The notes beneath the pieces were generated by a model that saw only the letters and a program-made list of their open reading frames with translations, made no database searches and had not been told where the DNA came from. The position numbers and the translations under genes were made by a program. Positions 1-9,330 of a stretch of 64,000 nucleotides of DNA are shown piece by piece (position 1 is the stretch's first letter; the number at the start of each line of letters is the position of its first letter). The DNA is from Branchinecta lynchi (Eukaryota; Arthropoda; Branchiopoda; Anostraca; Branchinectidae), in assembly GCA_023053575.1 (NCBI GenBank), contig JAKZAP010000019.1:744001-808000 (forward strand), read 5' to 3'.

Positions 1-3000
1 GCAGCGGCCACTCTGCCTTTTATCCTCAAAGGAGAAATCAACGGAGCGCCAGCTCGTGTCTGTTTAGACAGCGGTGCATCCTGCTCACTAATCCACCGGA
101 AGTTTCTGCACGAAAACAACGTGCCAACATCAACAAAGTTCGTGAAATGTATCCACGGTGATATAAGCGAGCTACCCATGGTCGACCTTATCCTCGAATT
201 AGAAGACGGCGCCCTCATATGCAGTCCGTTCGGAATCGTGGACAACCTGCCCGAAGACGTCCTACTCGGCGTGGACATTCCTATCTTTGACGAGATCATG
301 AGCACCTTCTTGAAGAAACCCCCGAATACCACCTTATTTCCACGACCGAAGAGTAGCGAGCGGAAATCAACCTGCGGCACCAAAACGTCAGACGATACAG
401 CCATCCCAGATACAGAGGACGGTCTTGACATCTTTGGTGGATGGGATGAATGTCTGTTCGTAGGAAACGCAAAAGCAAGAAAAGGAAGACGTGCACGGAA
501 GACCGATAAAAGGTCGTTCCAAAAACATACACCAGACGTCATCGAAGGTCAGGTAGATGCAGAAAAGTTCGCTACCTTACAGAGGGCCGATGCTTCTCTG
601 GAAAAATACAGAGAAAAAGCAAGCAACTCACATACGAAGTATACCATCAAGAATGGCATCTTGATGGAGAAATCCAATCCAAAAAACGGAATAAGCTGCG
701 AGCTCTTAGTGGTTCCCACCCAACTGAGACGTCGCATCCTTGCTACAGCCCACGACATACCCATGGCAGGACATATGGGAATTCGGAGGACTGCAGCCCG
801 CATCCGAGATCGATTTTCGTGGCCTGGACTTCAGAAGGACGTCAAGGAATACTGCAGATCGTGCAGTGCGTGTCAAATGACAGCACCAGTCCCCAAGAAG
901 GAAAGAGCCCCCTTGATCAGCCTACCCACTGAGACAGTGCCATTCAGATTCATCGCCATGGACATGGTTGGGCCTCTGCCAAAATCAGTGGCAGGCAACC
1001 AGTATATCTTGGTTATCTGCGATTACGCCACAAGGTACCCGGAAGCTGTTCCTCTACGTTCCACAACAGCCCAAAAAATAGCAGAGGCGCTCGTTCAGAT
1101 CATCAGCCGAGTCGGAATTCCCGAGAGAATTCTGACCGACAGGGGTACCAACTTCTTGTCAGCAGCATTGAAGAAACTCTACGAAGCCTTGCAGATCAAG
1201 GGTATACGCACGTCAGCATATCACCCGCAAACCGATGGCCTGGTGGAACGCTTCAACGGAACTATCATGTCGATATTACGAAAGTTTGCGTTGGAGGACC
1301 CAAGGAACTGGGATAAAATGCTCCCTTACTTGTTGTTCGCATACAGAGAGGTACCACAGGAATCAACTGGCTACTCACCGTTCGAGCTCTTGTATGGACA
1401 CACACCACGAGGACCCCTGGACATCTGCAGAGAAGCATGGCTAGGAACCGTCGAGTCAGTGGTAAACGAAAACGTCGAGGAAATGCGGAACCGATTGACC
1501 CGATACAGATCCAAAGCATCGGAAAATCTAGCAGAAGCTGCACTGTCGCAAAAGAAACACTACGACCAGAAGTCTACTGTTCGTTCCTTCAACGCTGGAG
1601 ACGAAGTGTTGATACTGTTGCCAGAGGGAGGTAACAAATTGGAGGTACACTGGCAAGGTCCGTTTAAAATAAAACGGGTGCTCGGCCCTGTCGATTATGA
1701 AGTCGAGACAGCAGGGACTCGTCTACGAAGCCAAACCTTTCATGTCAACCTTCTGAAGAAATTCACCAGAAGGGAAGTGATCGAAGAAGCCAATTATGTG
1801 GAAGCCATCGATGCTACAGGAAGCACAGATGACACAGAAGAGATCATGCACCCTCCCATTAAAAATGCTGGGAATTCTGTCGTAAACTGTTCCCATCTAC
1901 CAGAAGAAGTTGCGGCGAAGTACAAAGCGCTGCTGGAGAAGCACCGAAGAGTGTTCTCTGAAACTCCTGGCAAAGTGAAAGGAACGGTCCATGAAATCAT
2001 CACCGAAGGTCGACCGTACCGCGAAGCACCCAGACGCGTCCCCGAAGCTCACAAGAAGTCATTTACCGAGGAGGTAGCGGAGATGAAGAGGCTCGGCATC
2101 ATACGCAGGTCAAAAAGCCCCTGGGCTGCAAACGTGGTCCTCGTCAAAAAGAAAGACGGAGCCGTGCGCCTTTGCCATGACTTCCGAGGGCTGAACAAAG
2201 TCACAAAGTTCGATGCATACCCCCTCCCTCACATCGAAGACTTGCTCTACAAAATTGCACCAAAAACGCGCATATCAACACTGGATGCGCGCAAAGGGTA
2301 CTGGCAGATTCCTCTGGAACCAAAATCCTGTGAAAAGACGGCCTTCCATACTCCTGAAGGGCTCATGGAGCTAACCGTCATGGGGTTCGGTCTGACTGGC
2401 GCAACTGCAACCTACCAAAGAATGATGGACGAACTACTGGAGGACTATAGAAGCTTCGGAGACTCGTTTGTGGACGACCTAGCTGTTCATTCGCAGGGAG
2501 ACGACGAGCATCTAACGCACATGGACACCATCCTTACCACCATGGGGGAAAAAGGGATCACTGTGCACCCTGAGAAATGTCAATTAGCCCTTCCACGTGT
2601 TCAGCTCCTCGGCCACATCGTGGGATCGGGACAGATTTCTCCGGACCCAGCAAAGATAAACGCCATAGCAGGAATCCAGCCACCGTCCACAAAGAAAGAT
2701 GTACGGGCTTTCCTCGGCCTTTCTGGATACTACAGGAATTTCATACCCAACTACTCTCTAACGGCCATTCCTCTGTTCGACCTCACACGAAAAAATAGCC
2801 CGAACCTTGTCGATTGGACTCCAGAATGCCAAGCGGCGTTTGACTCCTTGAAGACAAGCCTGGCATCAAATCAAGTCCTCATAGCACCCGACTACAACAG
2901 GCAGTTCATCCTTCAAACCGACGCTTCAATCAAAGGAATTGGAGCCGTACTAAGTCAAAAGTTTGAAGACGGGGAGCATCCAGTGCGGTACCTATCCCGG

Positions 3001-3270
3001 AAGTACTCCGCACCAGAGAAGAACTACTCTGTCATTGAACAAGAATGCCTTGCCGTCAAATGGGCAGTCGACAAACTCAACCACATCTTGATGGGAAGAG
3101 AATTCGTGATCCAGACGGACCACAATCCACTGAAGTATCTGGAGACCATGAAAAACCCAAACGGGCGATTAACGCGGTGGTGGTTGTCACTCCAAGAGTA
3201 CCGGTTCAGGATCGAACACAAACCTGGGCGACTGAACGGAAACGCAGACGGCCTATCACGGGTCTTTTAG
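1..3270 (+). CDS. pol: Pol polyprotein: protease-integrase-RT-RNase H (5' partial)
   Basis: The frame is open from base 1; an ATG or GTG start at or after 121 would cut the protease, so the true start lies outside the window. In order: a retroviral-type aspartic protease with the DSG triad at 67-75; an integrase HHCC zinc domain at about 730-880; a DDE integrase core with D at 961-963, D at 1138-1140 and E at 1246-1248 (D-35-E spacing); a GPF/Y-like module at about 1650-1760; a reverse transcriptase whose catalytic box reads FVDD at 2467-2478; and RNase H (LQTDAS, IEQE and IQTDHN motifs) up to the stop at 3268-3270. Most Ty3/gypsy elements place RT-RNase H before integrase. Here integrase comes first, as in Ty1/copia, while the RT and integrase motifs are Ty3/gypsy type. 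All catalytic residues I can check are present. Confidence 0.93.
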   Translation, partial: AAATLPFILKGEINGAPARVCLDSGASCSLIHRKFLHENNVPTSTKFVKCIHGDISELPMVDLILELEDGALICSPFGIVDNLPEDVLLGVDIPIFDEIMSTFLKKPPNTTLFPRPKSSERKSTCGTKTSDDTAIPDTEDGLDIFGGWDECLFVGNAKARKGRRARKTDKRSFQKHTPDVIEGQVDAEKFATLQRADASLEKYREKASNSHTKYTIKNGILMEKSNPKNGISCELLVVPTQLRRRILATAHDIPMAGHMGIRRTAARIRDRFSWPGLQKDVKEYCRSCSACQMTAPVPKKERAPLISLPTETVPFRFIAMDMVGPLPKSVAGNQYILVICDYATRYPEAVPLRSTTAQKIAEALVQIISRVGIPERILTDRGTNFLSAALKKLYEALQIKGIRTSAYHPQTDGLVERFNGTIMSILRKFALEDPRNWDKMLPYLLFAYREVPQESTGYSPFELLYGHTPRGPLDICREAWLGTVESVVNENVEEMRNRLTRYRSKASENLAEAALSQKKHYDQKSTVRSFNAGDEVLILLPEGGNKLEVHWQGPFKIKRVLGPVDYEVETAGTRLRSQTFHVNLLKKFTRREVIEEANYVEAIDATGSTDDTEEIMHPPIKNAGNSVVNCSHLPEEVAAKYKALLEKHRRVFSETPGKVKGTVHEIITEGRPYREAPRRVPEAHKKSFTEEVAEMKRLGIIRRSKSPWAANVVLVKKKDGAVRLCHDFRGLNKVTKFDAYPLPHIEDLLYKIAPKTRISTLDARKGYWQIPLEPKSCEKTAFHTPEGLMELTVMGFGLTGATATYQRMMDELLEDYRSFGDSFVDDLAVHSQGDDEHLTHMDTILTTMGEKGITVHPEKCQLALPRVQLLGHIVGSGQISPDPAKINAIAGIQPPSTKKDVRAFLGLSGYYRNFIPNYSLTAIPLFDLTRKNSPNLVDWTPECQAAFDSLKTSLASNQVLIAPDYNRQFILQTDASIKGIGAVLSQKFEDGEHPVRYLSRKYSAPEKNYSVIEQECLAVKWAVDKLNHILMGREFVIQTDHNPLKYLETMKNPNGRLTRWWLSLQEYRFRIEHKPGRLNGNADGLSRVF

Positions 3271-3374
3271 GTGTTTTTTCACCTAAACTTGTTGTGCTGT
3301 CAATCGATGACGCACCGCAATAACAATAAGTGTAAAATGTGCATCGCTGTCAAAATCACTGACGCGGTTGTACT

Positions 3375-3402
3375 CAATTAACCTTGTACTCTTTCCTTCC
3401 AG
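3375..3402 (+). promoter_or_regulatory. Candidate 3' splice site before the second ORF
   Basis: A TTAAC branch-point-like motif is followed by a pyrimidine-rich run and CAG, and the next base begins an ATG (CTTTCCTTCCAG then ATGGACGACG). This arrangement could give a spliced subgenomic RNA for the downstream ORF, as env RNAs are made in retroviruses. It is a sequence pattern only; no donor site can be identified because the 5' end of the element is missing. Confidence 0.45.
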
Positions 3403-4035
3403 ATGGACGACGTCTTAATCATTCATGTGGAGGACGACGAGACATACTCAACAGGGGATAGTGCTGTCAATAATGCTGACGCACTATCACAACTACCGCC
3501 CGACCTGGATTCCAGCACCGGCCAACGGAACAAAGCTGAGCGTCAAAGGCTCCGCAGGAAAAGGTTGCAAAGCAGAGGCTGCTCGTATTCGTACCGACGA
3601 AAGGACGTGATCCGACCAACAACTCTTCAGCGACAAGAACGCGACGCTGCTGCTACTAAACGCCGGGAGAAGTCAGTTTCAGTCACCGAAGGCGTGCAAC
3701 CAATGGGACTCTTCAAGCCAATATCGGCTGAGATTTTGATTCTCGACGAAACAAAGCCGTACAAATATTTTCCACCACCAATAGAAAAAACGGCGTGGCG
3801 ATTACACAAATTTGAAGGCTACAAAAAGTGTCTCAGGACAAGACGACAGCCCTCCCGAACAACAAAAAGAATCCCCACTGAACAACAGCCAGGCAACCTA
3901 CCGGATCCACGAACTTCTGGCATCACGGACCTCAGAAACCTTCTGGACATGCGTCCCACTTATCAAGGAAGGTGTGTCACGAAGCGTCCATCTCCTCACG
4001 ACCGGACAGAGAAACTCAGGAAATTGCAAAGCTGA
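3403..4035 (+). CDS. Small basic protein of the LTR element, function unknown
   Basis: A 210-codon ORF starts with ATG immediately after a splice-acceptor-like site, 132 bp after the pol stop. The protein has an acidic N-terminus (MDDVLIIHVEDDE), then an arginine/lysine-rich stretch at about residues 45-65 (AERQRLRRKRLQSRG), and stays basic to the end. I see no signal peptide, membrane segment or CCHC knuckle, so it does not look like a classical Env or Gag. Residues near 25-33 (ADALSQLPP) resemble the usual end of a Ty3/gypsy RNase H (ADALSR), which may be chance or a trace of duplication. The ORF keeps the orientation and base composition of pol. It could be an accessory nucleic-acid-binding protein, but no family is recognised. 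Confidence 0.55.
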   Translation: MDDVLIIHVEDDETYSTGDSAVNNADALSQLPPDLDSSTGQRNKAERQRLRRKRLQSRGCSYSYRRKDVIRPTTLQRQERDAAATKRREKSVSVTEGVQPMGLFKPISAEILILDETKPYKYFPPPIEKTAWRLHKFEGYKKCLRTRRQPSRTTKRIPTEQQPGNLPDPRTSGITDLRNLLDMRPTYQGRCVTKRPSPHDRTEKLRKLQS

Positions 4036-4330
4036 TTCTGCTAACTTTGCACTTAAAAAGAAGATACAAAGTGTAATTAAAGTGTGAATTGATTTCTGTT
4101 CAAGTGCATTACTATTCATAAGTATTGAATTGGCAAGTGAAAAAGGTTTCGTGTCGATATCTTGAACATAGAAATTATGAAACATTAAAGAAGTGAAAGG
4201 GGGTCGTTTTTTACAACGGCGCAACGTATTGCATAAAGTTATCATATTTTGTATTTCTTTTTATCGAATACTCTCTTCAATAAAACTTAAGTAATTCTTA
4301 CCTATGAAGACTAGATCTGAGGGATAAAGA
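4036..4330 (+). other. 3' non-coding end of LTR element (possible 3' LTR)
   Basis: A purine tract GAAAGGGGG at 4195-4203 could prime plus-strand synthesis, and AATAAA lies at 4279-4284. If the purine tract is real, the 3' LTR starts just after it and is short. I cannot set either LTR edge because the 5' LTR is outside the window and no clear TG...CA pair stands out. Confidence 0.35.
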
Positions 4331-4399
4331 ATAGTTAGAAGCAGGAGTTACGGTCAAGTCCGAGATTCTGTCCATTGCTGGCAGGTATTATCGTGACAA

Positions 4400-4824
4400 A
4401 TCGTTTGTACCGAGACGTAGTTCGCCCGGAATCGGGATGGAACCGGAAAATTTGTTATAAGTTAAATTTGTATTTGAAGTTGATTAAATGTTCGATATTG
4501 TGGAAAGAGCGTTTGTTAACTTTCTTTTTTCACCGGACAAGTAGTGCCGGAATTCTGTCGAAACCGGAAAATTGGCAGAAGTAAGACAGGAAGTTTTCGT
4601 CAAATTGATATGACTTATAGGGGTAAACACACATGCTGAATCCGTATCGGAACTTGTGTTTCACAGATGATTAGCTATTTAGACTTAATCTGTTTCTGAA
4701 TTTTGATATTAAAAATATTCAAGGAGTCTTGCGAAGACTGGACCTGGCGAAGGCAAGACCCAATTGTCTAAATCATCTATTGGATTTTGGGATCCTATCG
4801 AAACCTTTGGTCTTGTTTTTCGAA
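4400..4824 (+). repeat. R2 family, partial copy
   Basis: It matches the right part of R2: CCGGAATCGGG with ACCGGAAAA, AAGTTGATTAAATGTTCG, then GGCAGAAGTAAGACAGGAAG, GCGAAGACTGGACCTGGCGA and the end motif GGGATCCTATCGAAACCTTT. The left half of the family is absent. Confidence 0.75.
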
Positions 4825-4861
4825 GGTGCATCGCTACATCGCTTTTCTAGTTTAAGCCTGA

Positions 4862-5025
4862 AGATGACCCTTGCCAAGAAGGGAAGGGCTGGAATAATAC
4901 TGTAATTATTGAATCAGCTGATGTAGGCTATCCTTTTAGCGCAGTCAACTATGTTTCGCAGTCAGCTTGTTATGCATTATTTGAATATATGTTTCCCAAT
5001 CAGCTTGGGCTCAAGAAGTATTGAT
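4862..5025 (+). repeat. R1 family, diverged copy
   Basis: Blocks of R1 are recognisable: GACCCTTGCCAAGAAGGG, AATCAGCTGATGTAGG, TTTCGCAGTCAGCTTG and CAGCTTGGGCTCAAG. The copy is degraded, and the right-hand block occurs twice. Confidence 0.55.
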
Positions 5026-5419
5026 GGAAATGAATGAACTGTACAAAATGCGATAGATTTGTGTCATTGCCTTTTCTAACCTAACATGGCTTTTATTACA
5101 TTGGGTCGGATAGTAAAAATGCTGCCATAAAACCTCTTTTAGACTAGTACCTTCTCACTTTGTGAAAGTCATCAGGGAGACAGGGCTGGCTAGCAGGCTG
5201 GCGGTTGTTCAGAAATGTTAACACTCTTTTTGCGACAATTGCTTTTCAGTAGATACAAAAATGTCCAGATGAGGAAATGGGAAAATGTAAAATTTTGTGA
5301 AGTGTACAGCTTCAAGTATTAAAGCTTTTCTTATGAGCCATTTGAAAAGAAAAAGTTGATTCCTTGACAGGAGAATGCTTGAAATTTCTAATGCTTGGAT
5401 CTTGGATTGGATACTGGAT
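5026..5419. other. Anonymous DNA, no feature seen
   Basis: AT-rich sequence between two repeats. I see no open frame of note, no tandem repeat and no match to the other families in the window. Confidence 0.5.
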
Positions 5420-5867
5420 ACCGTACTCTGGCCTTCTTTCTTTATTTGGATTGGATGCGCTGTCTAATAGGAGGCAGAAGTTGTGTCAAAGTTTTGGACT
5501 AAAACTCCTTGAAGACCCAACTCTCCGATCCCTTTTACACCCTGATTTTGAGGTTGAAAGCCCAAGGCCGCCAAGGCAAGTATCCACCAAAATCCCGAAG
5601 CTCATGCCGAACGCATGTAACCGGGAAAGATATTGTAATAGCTTCATTCCGAAATTTCTGAATTTTTACAATAATGTTGTTTTGTCTTATTTTTTTGTTA
5701 GAAATTTATTACGGGTGTTGACTTCAATGGTTTATTTTTTATTTTGAGTACGAATTCGATTTTAACAATTGTTGTATATATTACCTCACAAAGGTCAAAC
5801 AATTTGGTTGGACAACCACGAAATTTTGTACCTGAGTTATACAATAAATCAAATCAAATCAAATCAA
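5420..5867 (+). pseudogene. LINE 3' end with (AATCA)n tail, 5'-truncated
   Basis: The frame ending at 5747 contains the tail of a CR1/Jockey-type ORF2: LDALSNRRQKLCQSFGLKLL followed by LLHPDF and, further on, SFIPKFLNFYNN. This is the usual position of a conserved C-terminal block after RT. It is followed by about 90 bp of AT-rich 3' UTR and a (AATCA)n tail at about 5845-5867. No RT palm motif remains, so this is a dead 5'-truncated copy. The exact 5' junction is unclear. Confidence 0.65.
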
Positions 5868-7305
5868 TTTAGAGTTACGACCCTTCTCCCCCCCCCCTTC
5901 TGATACACCCCTAGTAAAAAGCCGCCACACAGTATGATTGTCGGTTAAATTATTTACTCCGATGTTTCAGCAGAGTAATTCGTTTTCGTTTTCTTCATTT
6001 TCGTTTTCGAACTTGAAATTCTAAATCGTCTTCGTAAGTCTCGAGTCAGGTATCACCGGATCTCCTTCGGTAATGCTCTTCTTCCATGTCTAGTAGGATG
6101 CTTGTTGGAGGATCTTAGCTAAAGCTGACACGATCCATCATTTCCATCATGGTCACCTTGCGCCTAACAACCATTTATAGTTACGACCCCCCTCTGACAG
6201 ACCCGTTGTAAAAAGCCACCATACCGTACGATTGCCTGTTTAATTATTTACTCGGATGTTTTAGCAAAGTACTTCGTTTTCTTTTCTTCTTTTTCGTTTT
6301 GGAACTTCATATTCTAAATCGTCTTCGTAAATCTCGAGTCAGGTATCGCCGGATCTCCTTCGGTAATGCCCTTGGTCCATGTCTAGTGGGATGACTATTG
6401 GAGGATCTTAGCTGGAGCTGACACGATCCATCATTTCCATCATAGTCACCGTGCGTCTAACAGCCATTTATAGTTACGACCCCCCTTACCCCCTCTGATA
6501 CACCCATTGTAAAAAGCCGCCATACCGTACGATTGTCTGTTTAATTATTTACTCCGATGTTGCAGCAGAGTACTTCGTTTTCTTTTCTTCTTTTCGTTTT
6601 CGAACTTCAAATTCTAAACTATCTTCGGAAGTCTCGAGTCAGATATCGCCGGATCTCCTTTAGTAATGCTCTTGGTCCATATTTAGTAGGATGCTTGTTT
6701 GAGGATTATAGCTGGAGCTGACACGATCTAGCATTTCCGTCATAGTCACCCTGCGTCTAACAACAATTTATAGTTACGACCTCCCTCCCCCCTGATACAC
6801 CCATAGTAAAAAGCCGCCACACCGATTTTCGGTTAAATTATTTACTCCGATTTTTCAGCAGAGTACTTCGCTTTCGTTTTCTTCATTTTCGTTTTCGAAA
6901 ATTCTAAATCGTCTTCGTAAATCTCGAGTCGGGTATCGCAGGATCTTCTTCGGTATTGCTCTTGGTCCATGTCTAGTAGGATGCTTGTTGGAGGCTGACA
7001 CGATCCATCATTTCCATCATAGTCACCCTGCCTTTAGAACCCGTTTATCGTTATCGCCCCCCCCCCCCCCTCTCCGATACACCCATAGTAAAAAGCCGTC
7101 ACACCGTACGATTGTCGGTATAATTATTTTATCCGATGTTTCAGCAGAGTACTTCGTTTTGTTTTCGTTTCAAGACTTGGAGTTCTAAATCGTCTTCGTA
7201 AGTCTGGAGCCCGGTATCACCGTATATCCTTTGGTAATGCCCTTGGTCCATTTCTAGTAGGATGCTTTCTGGAGGATCTTAGCAAGAGCTGACACGATCC
7301 ATCAT
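5868..7305 (+). repeat. ~300-bp satellite, five tandem units
   Basis: Units begin near 5870, 6174, 6468, 6768 and 7044, each with GTTACGACCC (or a close variant), a C-rich run, TACACCCAT.GTAAAAAGCC, TTAATTATTTACTCCGATG, a T-rich run, CTAAATCGTCTTCGTAA and TGACACGATCCATCATTTCC. Spacing is about 278-304 bp. Units differ by point changes and small indels, so the array is not freshly amplified. It starts directly after a LINE tail. Short ORFs inside are incidental. Confidence 0.85.
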
Positions 7306-8022
7306 TTCTGGGTGGTTTGAGCTTGGCGGCGGAAGCGTGTCCAGGGGCATTTCTATCTCTGGTCTGGCAGATACGCATTGCTGCTCTTTATAACAATGGC
7401 GATTTTGAGAGATGTGGAGAACTAACGCGTCACGCTTTATCGGATTGGTGTCGGGAATTCATATCCGTAACTGACGTGGAAAAATTGGCTTCGGTGTTCT
7501 TTAGGTTGCCTAGAGTTCGTTCCTCACCGTTCTTTTTTTCCTTAGTAGTTCCGGCTTTGTCCGCTGCATGTCAGGAATTCACAACCGTAACTGATGACTT
7601 TGTAGCTGTTTAGGTGCCCTGAAGCTCCTTCCAGTTTCGCAATTCGTTTATTCGCAATTCGTTTATTAGCAGTTAGCGCTTTGCCCGTTTGGTATCTTGA
7701 AGTGTTTCGTAGAGGTCGCCTGGAGTGCGTTCCTTATAGTCCTTTTTTCCCAATCCAGTTCTTAGTAATTCATTCTTTGTCCCTTTTATGTCGGTACTTT
7801 ATCCCCGTAACTGACGATGAATCTCGTTTCGTAGTTGTTCAAGTCGCCTGGAATTCATTCCTCCCAGTTCTTTTTTTCCCAATCCAGTTCTTAGTTAGTT
7901 CGCCCTTTGTCCGTTTCATGTCGGGACTTCATATCCATTACTGATGATGAGCGATCGAGTTCGTAGTTTTTTAGGTCGCCTTGAGTTCCTCCCAGTTCTT
8001 TTTTTTCCCAATCCAATTCGTA

Positions 8023-8635
8023 CAGTGTCAGATGTTTCATAACAGATAGCACAAGGATGCGTGGTTTCAACAGATAATACTTAGGATGTTAGCTGCTCAA
8101 AAGTTATGCATTAAAACGTTATGCACCGGGAGTGAGGAGGGGGAGGTGAGATGGGGGGCGGTAGGTAGTTTGTGGCGAGGGAATCATTTTTCTTTCCTGT
8201 TTTCTTTTTTTCTCTCTCTCTCTTTCTTTTCCTCTTTTTTTTCTTTTTTGAAAATATATTAGATTAGTTTTTCTGTTATTATTTATTGAATAATTTTAAG
8301 TTAAAGGTGGTTAGAAGATACAGCCACCCACAGGATTTTTGTCTTTTATGTGGTTGTTGAGTTTTTTGTATAATGTAGTTGTATTTTTTTGGTGAAGTAA
8401 AAAATATCTGAATCTGAATCTGAAAATCATACAAGAAGAGCCGAAACACCGCCAAAAAAACATCTGATGACTTAGTTTGTTCCGACATAGGAAAAGTCAG
8501 CAGATAAATTTTCGTCGTTTTTTCGGCACTCCCTGGCAGTGCTTGTTTTGAACAACGTTTAAAAAATCGTAACAGGTAACACCCCTGTTGAAAATGCGCA
8601 TCCTTGAGTTATATTTTATGAAACTTCTGACAGTG
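8023..8635. mobile_element. Non-autonomous TIR element (MITE), TA target duplication
   Basis: The ends are inverted repeats about 60 bp long: left CAGTGTCAGATGTTTCATAA, right reading inward CACTGTCAGAAGTTTCATAA, then both share GGATGCG and TTCAACAG blocks. TA flanks both sides (8021-8022 and 8636-8637). Removing the element and one TA restores the local satellite unit (CCAATCCA.TTC.TAGTAGTTC), which confirms the boundaries. TA duplication and the ends fit a Tc1/mariner-derived MITE; no transposase is encoded. Confidence 0.8.
8215..8428 (+). mobile_element. LINE 3' UTR tail with (ATCTGA)n, inside the MITE
   Basis: A pyrimidine-rich run is followed by AATATATTAGATTAG, CAGCCACCCACAGG, TTGTATAATGTAGTTG, GTGAAGTAAAA and then ATCTGAATCTGAATCTGAAA. 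This order is typical of the 3' end of CR1/L2-like LINEs. There is no coding part, so it is a heavily 5'-truncated insertion within the MITE or part of its founding internal sequence. Confidence 0.6.
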
Positions 8636-9330
8636 TAGTAGTTCTTGCTTTATCCGTTTCAGGTGAGGAATTCGTATCCGTAACTGACGTTGAACAGTTG
8701 GCTTCGTAGTTCTTTAGGTCGCCTGTGTCTTCCGAGTTGTTTTTTTTTCTGATCCAGTTATTAATAGTTCGCGCTTTGATTTTTAGTAGTTCTTTAGGTC
8801 GCCGAATTCGTTCCTCACAGTTCTTTTTTTTTCCCAATCCAGTTCTTCGTAGTTCGCGCTCTGTCAGTTGTTCGTTGTCGAATGAAACTGATTATAGATG
8901 GATGGATATTGCATTATAGAAACAACAAAATCCATGAGATGTGATCACGAAAAATCGAACCTACAAAAAAGGTCGTTAGAAATAGAAGCTATATCCTTTC
9001 ACTTACTAAACCGCTTTAAGATAATCTGTGTTTGTGCCTTAATTCTCTAAACTTTGAACAATATAATGAACAAGATCACGCTTTGTCTGACTGGTGTTTG
9101 ACTTCGTCTCCGTAACTGATGATGGACAAGTTAGTGCTTTTCCTGACTGATCTAGGAATTCGTATGCGTTAATGATGTTGGACAACTTGTTTCGCAACCC
9201 TTTCTGTACGGATGTTGTACCAGGTCTTTCTACCTCCCGGTTTATCTATTTGGTGTCGGAATTCAAATGCGTCACTGATCTTACAAATGGTTTCAATGGC
9301 TTGAACAACATGCCTTGTTCAAGATTGTCT

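Larger units (their letters stand above)
1..4330 (+). mobile_element. Gmr1-like Ty3/gypsy LTR retrotransposon, 3' part
   Basis: The element enters from the left edge of the window, so its 5' LTR, primer-binding site and gag are not visible. What is visible is pol, a second small ORF and a 3' non-coding tail with a polyadenylation signal. The right limit is approximate: no second LTR is in the window for comparison, and a different repeat family (R2) is recognisable from about 4400. The pol frame has no stop over about 1,089 codons, which suggests a young insertion. Placement in the Gmr1-like group is inferred from domain order (integrase before RT), not from a tree. Confidence 0.85.
7430..9330 (+). 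repeat. Diverged ~125-bp satellite, interrupted by a MITE
   Basis: Recurrent blocks are GTCGGGAATTCATATCCG, GTAACTGA.GTTGAACA, TTTAGGTCGCCTAGAGTTCG and TTTTTTCCCAATCCAGTTCT. They occur from about 7440 to 8020, again from 8638 to 8880, and in weak form at 9090-9290. The middle is occupied by the TA-flanked element at 8023-8635. Sequence just before the array (7310-7430) contains a short coding-like stretch that I cannot assign. Confidence 0.65.

Noticed and set aside
7317..7613. 98-codon plus ORF next to the satellites
   Set aside because: Second half is satellite sequence; first half is too short to assign.
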